Shown piece after piece: positions 1-11,700 of a DNA stretch of 64,000 nucleotides. Under the pieces are notes generated by a model that searched no databases, had not been told where the DNA came from, and saw only the letters and a program-made list of their open reading frames with translations. A program made the translations under genes and the position numbers. Numbering within the stretch: the first letter of the stretch is position 1; each line of letters opens with the position of its first letter. The stretch comes from Catenaria anguillulae PL171 (lineage: Eukaryota > Blastocladiomycota > Blastocladiomycetes > Blastocladiales > Catenariaceae), in contig MCFL01000077.1 of NCBI GenBank assembly GCA_002102555.1, positions 46,928-110,927 on the forward strand, given 5' to 3'.

Positions 1-2
1 AC

Positions 3-926
3 TGGAAACTCGTCGGCACCGAGCAGGAATCCGAGCCGCTGACATTGGCCAACTATCTCAGCTACGAGGAAATGGCGTTGGCAAGTCTCCTGGCGGTTTC
101 TTCGCCCACGACATTTATCAATGATGGCGAGCGCGCGAATTGTGGTCGCCCTGGCCAGGCTGGCTCATTTGTCCCTTTCGGCATCTTCATCGGTGCGGTC
201 GGTACGCGATTCGAGGTGGCAGATGAGATGGAGGCAAGATTTATGGCGAGTATGGGGAGCGATGCAGCAGCCAATCCACCACCGCGCTGGCCGATCCGCG
301 ACGAATGGCGCGCGTTCTATGACCCAGTTTTGCGACTTGAAGGCAATAAGAATCGGGATATCGTCAGCCGCAGCCGGTGCTTGCTTGATTTAGACATGTG
401 GCGGTTCCGCATTCGCACGACCATCGCATTGATTGTTGCGGAGGCAGAGGCACGCGCCAAAGAGTACGGGCGCGCAGCGTATGTGCGTCTGGTTGGCCTT
501 GGGTTGGGTGTTTGGTCCATCATTCCGGATGTCCAAGCTCAAGCATACGTTGAGGAGACAATCAATGCCATCGAGCAGTCGCACGCGTCCCATGTGGCCG
601 TCCTCGACCTGTGCTGGATCCCACTCGGCGAAGGTGATGGCCTACGCTTCCCGACCTTCGTCAAGACAAAGGCTGGTCGCTCTGTCGAGGTGCGCCTCAC
701 CCGAAACGCACCTGCGACACCCCTCATGGGCTTGGACAAGGATTTCTTACTGGTGGCCACGTATGCTTGGGATGGAAATGCCTACCCAGGGAACGAGTTT
801 TGGCTAGGAAGCGCGCATTTGGCGGCCAGTGGAGACCCGGCTGCAGCTGCTTGTTGCACTATCGCAGAGATTCAGAACCCTCTTGTGAATGGGTGGCTGT
901 TGGAAAACGTTGTCGTTCACGAGTAA
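3..926 (+). CDS. Conserved eukaryotic protein of unknown function, 5' end outside window
   Basis: The frame is open from the window edge to the TAA at 924-926. The first ATG is at 72, but the frame runs upstream with sensible residues, so the true start is probably outside the window. The visible part is about 307 aa, soluble, without membrane segments. The C-terminal third is the most family-like: a YAWDGNAYPGNEFW stretch, then SGDPAAAACC and IQNPLVN. These recall the DUF4804/MavL-like family (macrodomain-type ADP-ribose processing in MavL), but this is recalled by eye and could be wrong. No intron is needed in the visible part. The next gene follows on the same strand after about 160 nt. 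No function is assigned. Confidence 0.6.
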   Translation, partial: WKLVGTEQESEPLTLANYLSYEEMALASLLAVSSPTTFINDGERANCGRPGQAGSFVPFGIFIGAVGTRFEVADEMEARFMASMGSDAAANPPPRWPIRDEWRAFYDPVLRLEGNKNRDIVSRSRCLLDLDMWRFRIRTTIALIVAEAEARAKEYGRAAYVRLVGLGLGVWSIIPDVQAQAYVEETINAIEQSHASHVAVLDLCWIPLGEGDGLRFPTFVKTKAGRSVEVRLTRNAPATPLMGLDKDFLLVATYAWDGNAYPGNEFWLGSAHLAASGDPAAAACCTIAEIQNPLVNGWLLENVVVHE

Positions 927-1088
927 GCTGTGCTGTACATACATGCCACACATTGCAAGCTTTTCGCGTGGGGTGAGGTGGCGTTGTTCCAGTTGCCCAT
1001 AACTATATTGACTATCCATCTATCCAGTAGGAACATACATAACATCAGTACATGTCTTCGCTGGCAACCTGGTGTTTCAGTCGTCGCA

Positions 1089-2432
1089 ATGGATTCTCGT
1101 GTGCCTCCCTCGGCGGGCAAATCGGCTTGGCAACTCTCCGCCTCCCACCTCCTCAGGACTGCTGCCGCCGTTCTGCTCACGTTTGCCAGCCCAGTCATGT
1201 CTCATTCTCACTCGCACGACGACCACCACAGCCACGGGCATGGGCATGGGCATGGGCACAATCATGCTCACGCGCTCCCAGAATCGCTTGCCAATCTTGC
1301 CGCCGTCTTTGGCGACGATACCTCGTCGCTCCTCGTCGCCTGCACGCTTCTATTGACTGTGGTCCCGCTGGTCCTCATGTTTGCTTTGCCCAAGAACTTG
1401 CCTGGTCCTGTCGAGCGTGTCCTGGTATCCTTTGCGCTCGGGACCATGCTCAGTGACATTTTCCTTCACTTGCTTCCTGAGACGTTGGCCGCTGGTGGAT
1501 CCGCTCATTCGCATTCACACGACGACAAGCACCACGATCACCATCACCACCATTATGACGGCTTTTTGGCCACGCCGGCACACAAGGTTCTCGCTGGATT
1601 CCTTGCATTTTACGCCATCGAGCGCATTATGGGCTTGCTCGTCACCATGTCCTCGCCTGCAACCGCCCATTCGCATTCGCACTCGCACTCGCATTCACAT
1701 TCTCACTCGCACGACGCGAAGAAGCTCGACGGGGACTCTAAACATTCGCACGACCATGGCTCCCCGACATCGGCGGCAAAGTCCGACGCCAAGGGGGTTC
1801 TCCGCCACCGTGCATCCAACAAATCTGCCACCGCCAAGCCACCGGCTGATCCGCCGTCCAAAATGCCAGAAACCGCAAAGTCTGCCTTGCCGCCCATCAA
1901 CTCCATCATCCACGTCTTTGCCACGTCAATTCACGTCGCCTCGGATGGCCTCCTGGTGTCCATGGCCTTTTCGCGCGGCCCGTCCACGGGTCTCTCGACA
2001 TTCTTGGGCGTGTTTTTGCACGAGATTCCACACCGGCTCGCAGATTGGGCGCTTATTCAGGGCGGATTGGGCATGTCACGCAATCAAGCCATTGTGGCGC
2101 AACTGTACATGACGTGTGCGTCGCTCGCAGGTGTGTTTGCCGGGGCGGCACTGGTGCCGGCGTCGGCGATCGAGCAGATGATGCCAATTGTCGCTGGTGG
2201 CTTGTTGTACACGGCGACGGTTGGCGTGGTGCCAGAGTTGACGGGTGGGCATTCGCATGGACATGATCATGGCGGCGAAGGTCATGGGCACGCACACGAG
2301 CACGGACATTCACATTCGCATTCTCACGAAGAAGGGGAAGGGTCGGGTCGCATTCAAAAGCTGGTTCAGGTTGTGGTCGAGATTGCAGCTCTTGTTGCTG
2401 GCATTCTTTTCATGGGTAATCATGCCCATTAG
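1089..2432 (+). CDS. ZIP-family (SLC39A7/KE4-like, LIV-1 group) zinc transporter
   Basis: A single exon of 447 aa. The ATG at 1089 is chosen because the frame upstream of it carries no plausible protein. An N-terminal hydrophobic stretch is followed by four His-rich loops (roughly residues 38-60, 140-158, 195-225 and 387-416) built of HS/HG/HD repeats, as in the ER/Golgi zinc transporters Zip7/KE4/Catsup, which move Zn2+ toward the cytosol. Hydrophobic segments lie near residues 77-100, 118-135, 162-180, 270-300, 308-330, 340-360 and at the C-terminus. The TM4 motif reads HVASDG and the TM5 motif HEIPHRLADWA. The family norms are HNxxDG and HExPHExGD, so two usual metal ligands are replaced. 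Likely membrane: ER or Golgi, by homology only. Flanks are the unknown gene upstream and a polyadenylation signal downstream. Confidence 0.9.
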   Translation: MDSRVPPSAGKSAWQLSASHLLRTAAAVLLTFASPVMSHSHSHDDHHSHGHGHGHGHNHAHALPESLANLAAVFGDDTSSLLVACTLLLTVVPLVLMFALPKNLPGPVERVLVSFALGTMLSDIFLHLLPETLAAGGSAHSHSHDDKHHDHHHHHYDGFLATPAHKVLAGFLAFYAIERIMGLLVTMSSPATAHSHSHSHSHSHSHSHDAKKLDGDSKHSHDHGSPTSAAKSDAKGVLRHRASNKSATAKPPADPPSKMPETAKSALPPINSIIHVFATSIHVASDGLLVSMAFSRGPSTGLSTFLGVFLHEIPHRLADWALIQGGLGMSRNQAIVAQLYMTCASLAGVFAGAALVPASAIEQMMPIVAGGLLYTATVGVVPELTGGHSHGHDHGGEGHGHAHEHGHSHSHSHEEGEGSGRIQKLVQVVVEIAALVAGILFMGNHAH

Positions 2433-2527
2433 CGTTGTCAAAGTATTTGGTGTGCACATGTCTTGTCACTTGCTTCTGAACCGGTACGGCCTCACAATGG
2501 GTTGTGATTCCCAGCCTTGGGCCATCA

Positions 2528-2533
2528 AATAAA
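2528..2533 (+). terminator. Polyadenylation signal AATAAA of the ZIP gene
   Basis: A canonical AATAAA lies about 95 nt after the ZIP stop codon, inside the 285-nt gap between the ZIP stop and the convergent stop of the large minus-strand gene. Confidence 0.5.
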
Positions 2534-2717
2534 AGTATACATTCTCTTTTGCAACACAACACAAAGAATCGAGTGCAAGACTTGCACTGGGAAACAAACA
2601 CTTGATAGTGATACAACAACATGATGCAGAGAGCACAACAAAAAAAAAGGAAACGACAATACACACACTTAGGAACAACAATCTCTTCTATGCCCAAGCG
2701 CAACAGCAAGGGCGGGC

Positions 2718-5700
2718 TTACTTGGAACCGAACATACGCTGGAAGAAACCCGACTTACGCTTGGCCTTACCGTCCTTTTCCGATGGCGTCACGCTGGCCG
2801 TTGATTCTGCGGCGATGGGCTCGAGCTGACGCTCTGGCTCGCCCTTCTGCACCTCCTCGGCAGCAACAGCGGGCTTGTTGTCGGACTGGACAACGATCTC
2901 CGAGCTCTCGGCCGGCGCAACTACCTGCACGATAGGAGCGGTGGGTTCTTCAACGGGCAAGTCGGATGTGTTCTGTCCCTCGACGGCCTTGGCCTCAACG
3001 ACAACAAAGTCGGCCGACGTGGGCTCGACAGCTGTTACAACCTCGGGCTGGACATCCCCCTTGGACTCAACGGCCGGAATCGCGACAGATTCCACGACAC
3101 GGTTCGCCGAGTCGGGAACTGTGGGCGAGACAGGCATTTGGGACAGGTCGCGCGGAGCAGGGGAAAGAATGGGTTCGACAATGTGCTCGTCCTTTGACAC
3201 AGCGGCCAGGTCAATCGTCAAGGCAGCGGTCGAGCGGACGACAACCGGATCTTGGACCTGCTGGGTCATCACAGTGGTCTTGGTCGTCGCCGTTTCAATG
3301 GCACGCTCGGATTCAATCGTCTTAGGAGGGCCTTGAGTGATGGCTCCGTCGAAGACTTCCTCTTTGGTTTCCTTCACGGTCTGCTCACCAGTCAACGGAT
3401 TGGTGATGATGGTGCGCTTGATGACGAAGCGACGGGTCATGACGCGGGGAACAATGCGGCGCTGAGGCGTGGTGGTCAAAGTTGTGGTTGTGGTTGTGTT
3501 TTCGGTCTGGAAATGATTGTTGAGCAGTTGATCAAGAAAACGTGTAAGTGAAGGCAAGGGAGAAGAAAAACACAAGAGCAAAAGACAATTGGCGTACATG
3601 GCTCGAAGACGTGGTAATGGCGCTGGCACCTTCAACGACTGGATTCGACGTGGGAACTGCCTCATGAGCACCGGAAGATGCTTGCTCGGACGACGAGTCA
3701 ACGTGGTGCGAAATCTGGGTCTGGGTCTCGCTCACGGCGTCATCAACTTGAGAAACGACCGATACAGCAACCGCGGTCTCCACTTGTGCTACAGCAGCGC
3801 CCATCGTCACAGCTTCGACGTGTGAGGTAGCAGATTCAATGGCAATCGACTCGACCTCCGCGACAACGGGTTCAGCGGGAACTGCCGCGACTTGCGAGTC
3901 AGCCTCTTGAACTTCAACAGTCTCAGCTTGCAGGGTGGCGGACCCACCATCAACTTGTGCAACAGCGGCTTCAATGGCAGCAGTCTCGGGTGGCGCAGCA
4001 GCGGGCTCAACGACAACGGCCTCAACGACAACGGCCTCAACGTGGGCATCCATGGATTCAACGGCAACAACCGCTGTCCGCTCAGGAGACAATTGCACCT
4101 CCACGATCTCTTCGGGTTGGGCGGCAGCGAATTCAACCGCAATGGACTCGGCTGGATTAACAGCAGGCTCGACGGCATGAATCTCAACTTGATCGGCAGC
4201 CGATTCAACGTCCATTGCTTCAAATCGCTCGGCAGAAACTTGCACCTGCAAGACCTCCTTGGCAACAGATTCAACGGGAGCAGCCTGGATTTGCACGACA
4301 GCCGCCGGCAACTGGGCAATCTCGACTTGAGTATCCGATTCCACCGCCACAGCCTCATCATGCGTTACAGTGGGCTCAGCAGCACCCGAGTCAACTTGTG
4401 CAACAGCAGATTCTGCGGTGACAACCTCGACTTGAACGTCAGCCACCTGCGATTCCACAACCTGGGCTGGCTCGGCAGCGGATTCTGCGACAAGCGTCTC
4501 GGCTGGCCTTTCTTCTTCGTGCACCCTCACAACCTCGACCTGCGCACCAACGGCGTCACGCTCGATTTGCACGTCGGCAACTTCGACCGGGACCGAGTCA
4601 ATCTCGCATACAGCTTGTTCGGGTGCCTCGGCGTCGGCGACAGTAATCTCGGGCTCGGGCAGCAATGAAAGGACGCGACCGAAGCGGTGGAGCATAAATG
4701 CCTCCCATTGGCGTAATGAACCATGTGGACGACATGGACAAAGAGCAGCTCGGGTGTCGTGCGAATGAGCGAGTACAATGTCCACTTTCCCGTCTTGGCT
4801 GAGAATGAGAATGGCGTCGCGAATGAGGCAATGGTACATGGAGACGATGGTCACGTCAACGGTGGTCACGGAAACGATAAGTTGCTGAAGCTGAACGAAT
4901 CGGGCATGTAAACGGGCGTTGAGCGCGAGCGCGCGTGGGTCATGCTCATCAATCGACACATCAATGTCGCCCCAGTTCCATGCAGCTTCGCGCACGGCCT
5001 GCGTGAGCGCCGCGGTCGCATGCGCATAGTGCTCGGTACCGACAATTGTTTCGATATCGCGGCGGAACTCTGCACCAAGCGACATGTGGACAAGTGCGAC
5101 AAGCTTGACGAATGCAGGTGCAACGGGAGCTTCCTCGTAAGTTTGGTCTTCGGCATCCAGCAAGTACCGCACATACAAGGAAGTCCAATGCTGCGACCAG
5201 GAAAGAGTCGAGATGGTGTGCTTCAAAGAGATCAAGAGTCGAGAGACGGATTCCAACGATACGAGCTCGTCGCTCTGGGTGGATGCAGCGGGAGAGCTGG
5301 TGGTCACAGTCTCGTCCCCAATGGAAGCGACTTCAATCATGAGGTGGGACTGGCCTGATGACGCCGACTCTGCGTCTTGAGGAAGCATGCTAACAACTGC
5401 GCCGAAATTGGTCATGCAGAAAGCGCGGTACTCTTGCCATTGCGCAACATGCATCCAGTGGATGAACTTGCCTGCCGTCTGAGTGGCGTCAGCGAGAAGA
5501 GCTCCATGGCACCGTCGGCCCTGCGGATCATGATGGCATGACGAAGGAACTGGTCGTAATTGTTGATACCGGCCGTGATGTGCGCATGGGTAACATGAGA
5601 GACAATTTGACGGAACATGACGAGGCGAGTACGAACGATGCGCAAAACTCGAATGACGATGGACGCACTGACACCCTCGGACACAATGGAGGCGAGATCT

Positions 5701-8700
5701 TGCTCGTACAAGGTACCAGTCGCCTTGTGGAGTAACCAGATGAACTCGAACCTGGTGGTTTTACCATGGGCATGCAATTCGGAAAGGTAATCGGTCACGT
5801 CAGCCTCGGAAATGAAGGTCACGGCCTGGATCCAGGTGGTCACAGTCATCCCGCAAAAACACCTCGGCTTGCTCAGCTGAAATGTCGACAAGAGGGCGCT
5901 CAAGCGTTGAGTGCGTCATGACAGAGGCTGTCGTGGAGGCTGAACCGGCGTCCCGCGCTAATGGAAACCAAGACCTGTGCTTGCTCGGCCTCCTGCGAAA
6001 CCGAGACAATGGCCTGCTCCGAGCGCGAATCGGTCGTCCGCAATGTGTTCATCGTGTGTTTGCTGAAGCACCAGGTTTGAGGGGGCGACAGAGCCCGAGG
6101 GCATGGCAAGAGCGATGCCGCCAGCAGCGACAAGCGAAACAGCTACTCCTGCAGCCTCAGCACAGGGACTCGATTGGGAGGGGATGTCAGACTCGGGAGC
6201 ATCGGCAATTGGCTCGGTGTGCAATTCCGAGCTGGCCGAGGTGACAACTTGGGTGACGACAAAGGACGATTCGCTGCTGGTGACCGACTCGACGTTGTCG
6301 CACACTTGGGTTGTCACGACAACAAAGTCATCGGAGCTGATTGATTGGGCTTCGGTGTGGATGTTCTGAACTTCGACTGCAATTTGGTGCTCTGCAACAA
6401 TAGCATCCTCTGTAGATGATGTGAGGTATGAGATGCAAGAAAATGAACGGGGGGCCGGGAGAAGAGGCAACCACGTACCGGTAGCTTCAACTTGGGCATC
6501 ATCGCTTTGGATGTATTCCATGCGAGACTCGGTGTCAACAAGGTCAACAACCGCAACAGCTTGAGCATGATCAGAAACGAGCTCATTTGCCGAGGACGAG
6601 GACAATTGCTGCTCGGTTGTTTCGGCCACCTCAACCGTGTGCACAATGCTTTCCAAACGCGATCCGTGCATCACCGACACTCAGCGTGATCGTCCCAGGG
6701 AGGGCGCGATCTTGTCTTGAGTGTTGGACTCCGCATCGAGTGACGAACCACTGGCACTTTGGATGACTGCGACGTTGGTCGAGACCGATGACGTGAGCGA
6801 TTCCTCTGAATGGTCTCTGCTTGCTCCATCGCGGTGGTGATGTTGGAAGACGAGTGCCCACCAACCTCAATCTCGCCAATGGATTCATTGGCAGCAACTT
6901 GAACCCCAGTAATGACTGAAAGCACGTCACAAATCGCAAGTGAGCACAAGGCGGGTTCAAAAACAAAATGAAAAAGGACGTGATAGCGTACTCGTTTCTT
7001 GCGCGCAAGGTTCATCTGCGTTCGACACGCCGGTGGAGGCAATGGCAATACCGGCACCAATCGCAACGGCCCCAGCACCCATGGCGACAAGACTGAGGGC
7101 CGACGTGGAGCTGGTGAGCTCATGGTCGTGAATGATTTGGACATCGGTCACCTCAACGGCCTGCGTTTCAATAGCATCAACCTCGGTTACGGAATCAGTA
7201 TGAGCGACGTCGGACACGATGGCTGAAAATGAGCACGGGCGGGGTTTGTCGTCAGTGATGGAACAAATAAGGAAGTAACAACAGGTCACAGATACGTACC
7301 ATCAGCAACCTGGATGCATTCGGCTGCCTCTGTCCCAGGATCACCACTGGTGTCACCAGAAACGGCCTCGACAATGGCATCAGCGTCAGCGGGAAGTGCA
7401 ATAATGGGCAACGAAATGGACGAGCCCCTGCTCTTCAACAATTTGCTCAACCGTAACTTGGGTCATTTTGTGTCGATGATTGGGGGGCAACGTCCACGGC
7501 GGTCGTAGATTCAACGGTCGTGACTTCGGAAGCAGCTGAAAGGAGCCCAAAAGGGAGGTGGTGAGTAATATCGACATCAGGAGAGATGTATGCTGCAAGA
7601 AAGCATACCATCAGTCGAATGTTCGACCTGAACCTCAAGCTCTGACTCGCAGGTCGAATCAACAACCGTGGAAACAACGGCTGCACCGGCGACAGCGACA
7701 CCGATGGCAGACTCCGACGTGGCGGCCTGCTGCGCTGGTACGAAATGCTCGTTTGTGACTTGAGTGATTTCATGCTGGGATTGCTCGACAACCTCAACCG
7801 TGATCGTGGATTCAGCGTGCGCGACCTCGACGGCGGCTGCATGTGATAAACCAAACGGCGGTGAGCGATAAAAGCGGGTGAAAGGAAATAAGGCGAAGGC
7901 ATACCATCTGCCGTTTGCTCGCACACGGCCTCAGCGTCCGATTCACGGCTGGAGTCATCAGACGCATCCAGGGCAATAGTACTGGCACTCGCGGCGACAT
8001 GGCCTACGCCAGTGTCAATAATGGACCCCGAACTGGATGATTCTTGAAGCTCGCCCGTGGCTACAATGACTTGCGCGTCAAATTGCTGTGTGACCTCGAC
8101 GGAGGCGGCCGGCTCATCAACAGCGGGCTGAATTGAGACTGGGAAAAAGCGACGGGAGCGGTGGCCGTCAGCTTTTGCCCGAAGAAAGACAAAACATGAA
8201 GGAATGGAAGAATTTCGTACCAGCGGACACATGCTCAACGTCGTGCTCAACCACATGCTTGGGTTCGTCGCTGGATGAATGACCAGACGCCACGGCACTG
8301 ACACTGACAGCGGAGATGACAGTACCAATCACCTCAACGTTAGAAGCTGACACGGTGGCAGTGGACTCGTCTTGAATAATCTCGGCCTCGATGGGTTGGT
8401 CAGTGAGGGCTTTGGTAGCGGGCTCGTTGTCCGCAACGGCTTGGTGGCTCTCGGTAGCCGCGGAAGAGCTGCTGCTCGTGTCAATGGCGTGGACAGCGGT
8501 AGTTTCTTGATGCACTGGAAGACCAATCTCGTTGATCAGAATAAGCGATGCGATCATGATGACGTGAACAGAGTCATACCTTCGGCAACTTGAACTACTT
8601 GCACGTGAACCTCGTTCTCGCAATTGATATCGATTGAATCACCCAAGGCCGTGGCATTGCCCATCAGCGACACTCACGTCACCGGAAATGGCGGACGTGC

Positions 8701-11700
8701 CAGCAAAACCGATATCGGAAGACGAACTGGACTCGCCTTCTTCCAGGTGGTCCTTGCGCGCTTCGATGGCGGTCTCAACTTGTGTGTGCTCGATCACAGT
8801 GTGCTCAAAGGACTCGGTGGCGACTACAGGTCATCAAGTAAGAATCGAAAATGGAAAATGTGAGAGGAGGGAAACTTGAGGTCAATTGAGAGAAGGGTGT
8901 ACCCTGAATCGTGTGCTCAACTTGCGCCGCTTCCTGGGGGAGATGAGCGCAATCGACGTCATCTGCTTGGACCAAGGCATGCTCCTCAACCTGGAGCACG
9001 GCTGTTGATTATGAGGCGAGATGTGAGTGATGGGCACTATGAACTTGTTGCGAACGGGGCAAAAGACTGTGTCCCAACGAACCATGGCCGTTGTCAGCCT
9101 CAGAGCTCGACTGCGAATCACTTGAGGCAACGATGGCGGGGGCCACGTCCAAATCGGCGGCGGCAACCACAGTCACGGCATGGACGGATTCGATGGCCAA
9201 GGTCTGATGCGGTTGAGTGATTTCCTCTTCTTGAACGGCGTGAACTGATGTCTCCTCGGCTTGAGCAATTGTTGATAGGGCCGTAGAAACTGTAAGCCAT
9301 GCTACCATTGGATGAGAATGACAGACGGCGGCGAGAAGGATGACAAGGAAGCATACCTTCGATGACTTGCACACAATCGCCTACCTCCTGCGAATCGTGG
9401 CTGGTTGCAGGGACATGGCTAGCGCCAACAATGTCGACAGTGCTCGTCGCATCCGATTCGCGTTCAACTTGGACAAGGGACGAAATGGATTCGACGCTAT
9501 GCGATTCAAGTTGCTCGGCAGTGTTCACGTCAGACAGACGAGTGGTGGCCTCTTCGACGACGATTTCTGAATAAAGGGTCGAGGTGGAGATTGTGGCAGA
9601 GGCAGGAACTGCATTTACAAAAAAGGGGGTCAATAATAAGCGTGTTAAACAGGTGACGATACCTCGAAAACCCATACCTTCAGATACGAGCTCGGTTTCC
9701 AATTCATCGTCACCACTGCTAACAGCGGATGTCGCGATTCCAACGGCCGCGACCGCTACACCCAATGTAGTTGTTGCACCGCCGGCAATGGAAGATGACG
9801 ATTCGTGCTCCGCCAACACGACTTGCTCGGTAACCACCGTGACTTCCTGCGCAACAATCTCAAGGGCGGCCACCTTTTGCACCGATACCTCCTGTTCTGC
9901 CGGCTCTTGGGCCGAAACCTCTTGGACGGCGTCATCTTGCACAAGGATCTCCTCAGCGGCCTCGTATTGGATGCACTCAGTCGTCACGGCCTCAACGTCT
10001 TGTGAGTGATGGACATCTTGAACAACAACTGCGTGGCCTGCTTCATTGTCGGATTGGGCGGCACTGGCATCGGCAACAGCAATGGCGGGAGCCTCGGCGC
10101 GAGATGTAGTGGTGGTAATGGCAGGGGTGGAGGAGTGGGCCTCGTTGAGCTCCTGTTGGTCAATTTCAGCCGTGATAGCTGCAACTTGACATGCCTCATG
10201 CGACCCGTGCTCCGCAGCGATGGACAATGAGATGGATTCCGCGTGCACGTCTGAAAGAAGCAAATGACCTGCTGCGTGAGGATTGAGAAATTCGTGGACG
10301 AAAGAGAAAACATACCCAGTTGGACAGGGTCTTGCACAACTTCTTGACCCAACGACGATAAATCATCAATGTTGCCCTCTACAGACTGGACAAGCGCAGT
10401 TTCTTGCTGGAGAGTTGCAGCAGCATCGCCTACGCAAGAGACAAAACATGAAACGAAGTCAGTATTTATCCAGGATACTGCACGAAATCAAGCAGCCATA
10501 CTGGGACCAGAAACTGATTCGTTGCAAACCTCGACGTCATTGGACGACGTCGACGCAACAGCGGCTGCAATACCAGCACCCACGACAGAGCCAGTGACGC
10601 CTGCACCATCATCCAAGGACGAATCGTGAACCCCAACATCGGACTCGGTCACCAGTTCGGTGACGGCCACTTCCACATGGGACTCGACCTGGACGATCGT
10701 GCTTGCTTCGAGATGCGCTTCAACGTTGGTCTCAACTTGGACTTGAGAGGATTCTGATTGGCTGCTCGTGGCGGCAATCGCCTGCTCGGATTCAACGACT
10801 TTTTGGAGATCTTGAAATGAATCAACTTGAGATTCGGTTTGTTGCTCGTGGGGCGCGTCGTGTTCTTGAGCTTGGATGGTCGACGTGGAGCAAGCGACAA
10901 GTGCAGAATCGTCAGAGGCAGGCGCTTCGTTGGTCAACACAACCTGTTCGGGAGCGACAATTTCCTCATTGACAATCAAAGTGTCGGCCTCAGGGTATAT
11001 CTCCAAGGCGGCCGTGGCATCGGAAACAATCTCGGTCTCGTGCGCTTCGGCAATAGCGATGTGCGATGAAGCCGAGTGGCAGATGTCATCTGCCTGCGCG
11101 GCGACGACGGCGTCGGTGTTGTGCACAAGCCCATCCACAGCGCCAACGGAAACGGCCACCTCGGTCGAGGCATGGCCATGAAACTCGCTGACCTGGGTGG
11201 CGACGGCGGGCTCGGCGTGAATCGAGGACTCGACTTGAGTGGTGGTGTAATCAGTGACTTGGGAATCGTAAGCAGCAATTTGCTCCGAGACAGTAACTTG
11301 AGCTTGCTCCGTTTCGACTTGAAGGGAATCCTGGATGAGCACATGCTCAGAGACGACGGAGACGGTGAATACCTCCTCCTGAGACTCTGTAGACACGGCG
11401 CTTTCAATCGACAATGACTCGGGCATTTCGTGATCGTGGTCCTCAAGGGCCACATCGCTCTGCTCGCTCACCGCCACAGCAACGCTCTGAACAAGGTCAC
11501 TCTGCTCGACGGAGACTTGGGCCAGGGCGTGGGACTCGGAAACAATGGCAGCCTGCTCTTGCGACTCGAAGGTAACTGCAGCGTCTTGCTGTTGAGCGAC
11601 AACTTCGGACGATCCGTGGGCCAGCTCTTGGGTCGGTGACGTAGTAGTGGTCTGCATATCCTCCATCGAGGCGTGCACCTCGGCCGCCGATTCAGCAACG

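Noticed and set aside
930-1088. Upstream extension of the ZIP frame
   Set aside because: It starts with CTG and has no family similarity. The ATG at 1089 gives a normal N-terminus.
3892-4668. Plus-strand 258-codon frame rich in Asn, Leu and Gly opposite the large gene
   Set aside because: It is the shadow of the biased V/E-rich codons on the other strand. It has no splice context or domain.
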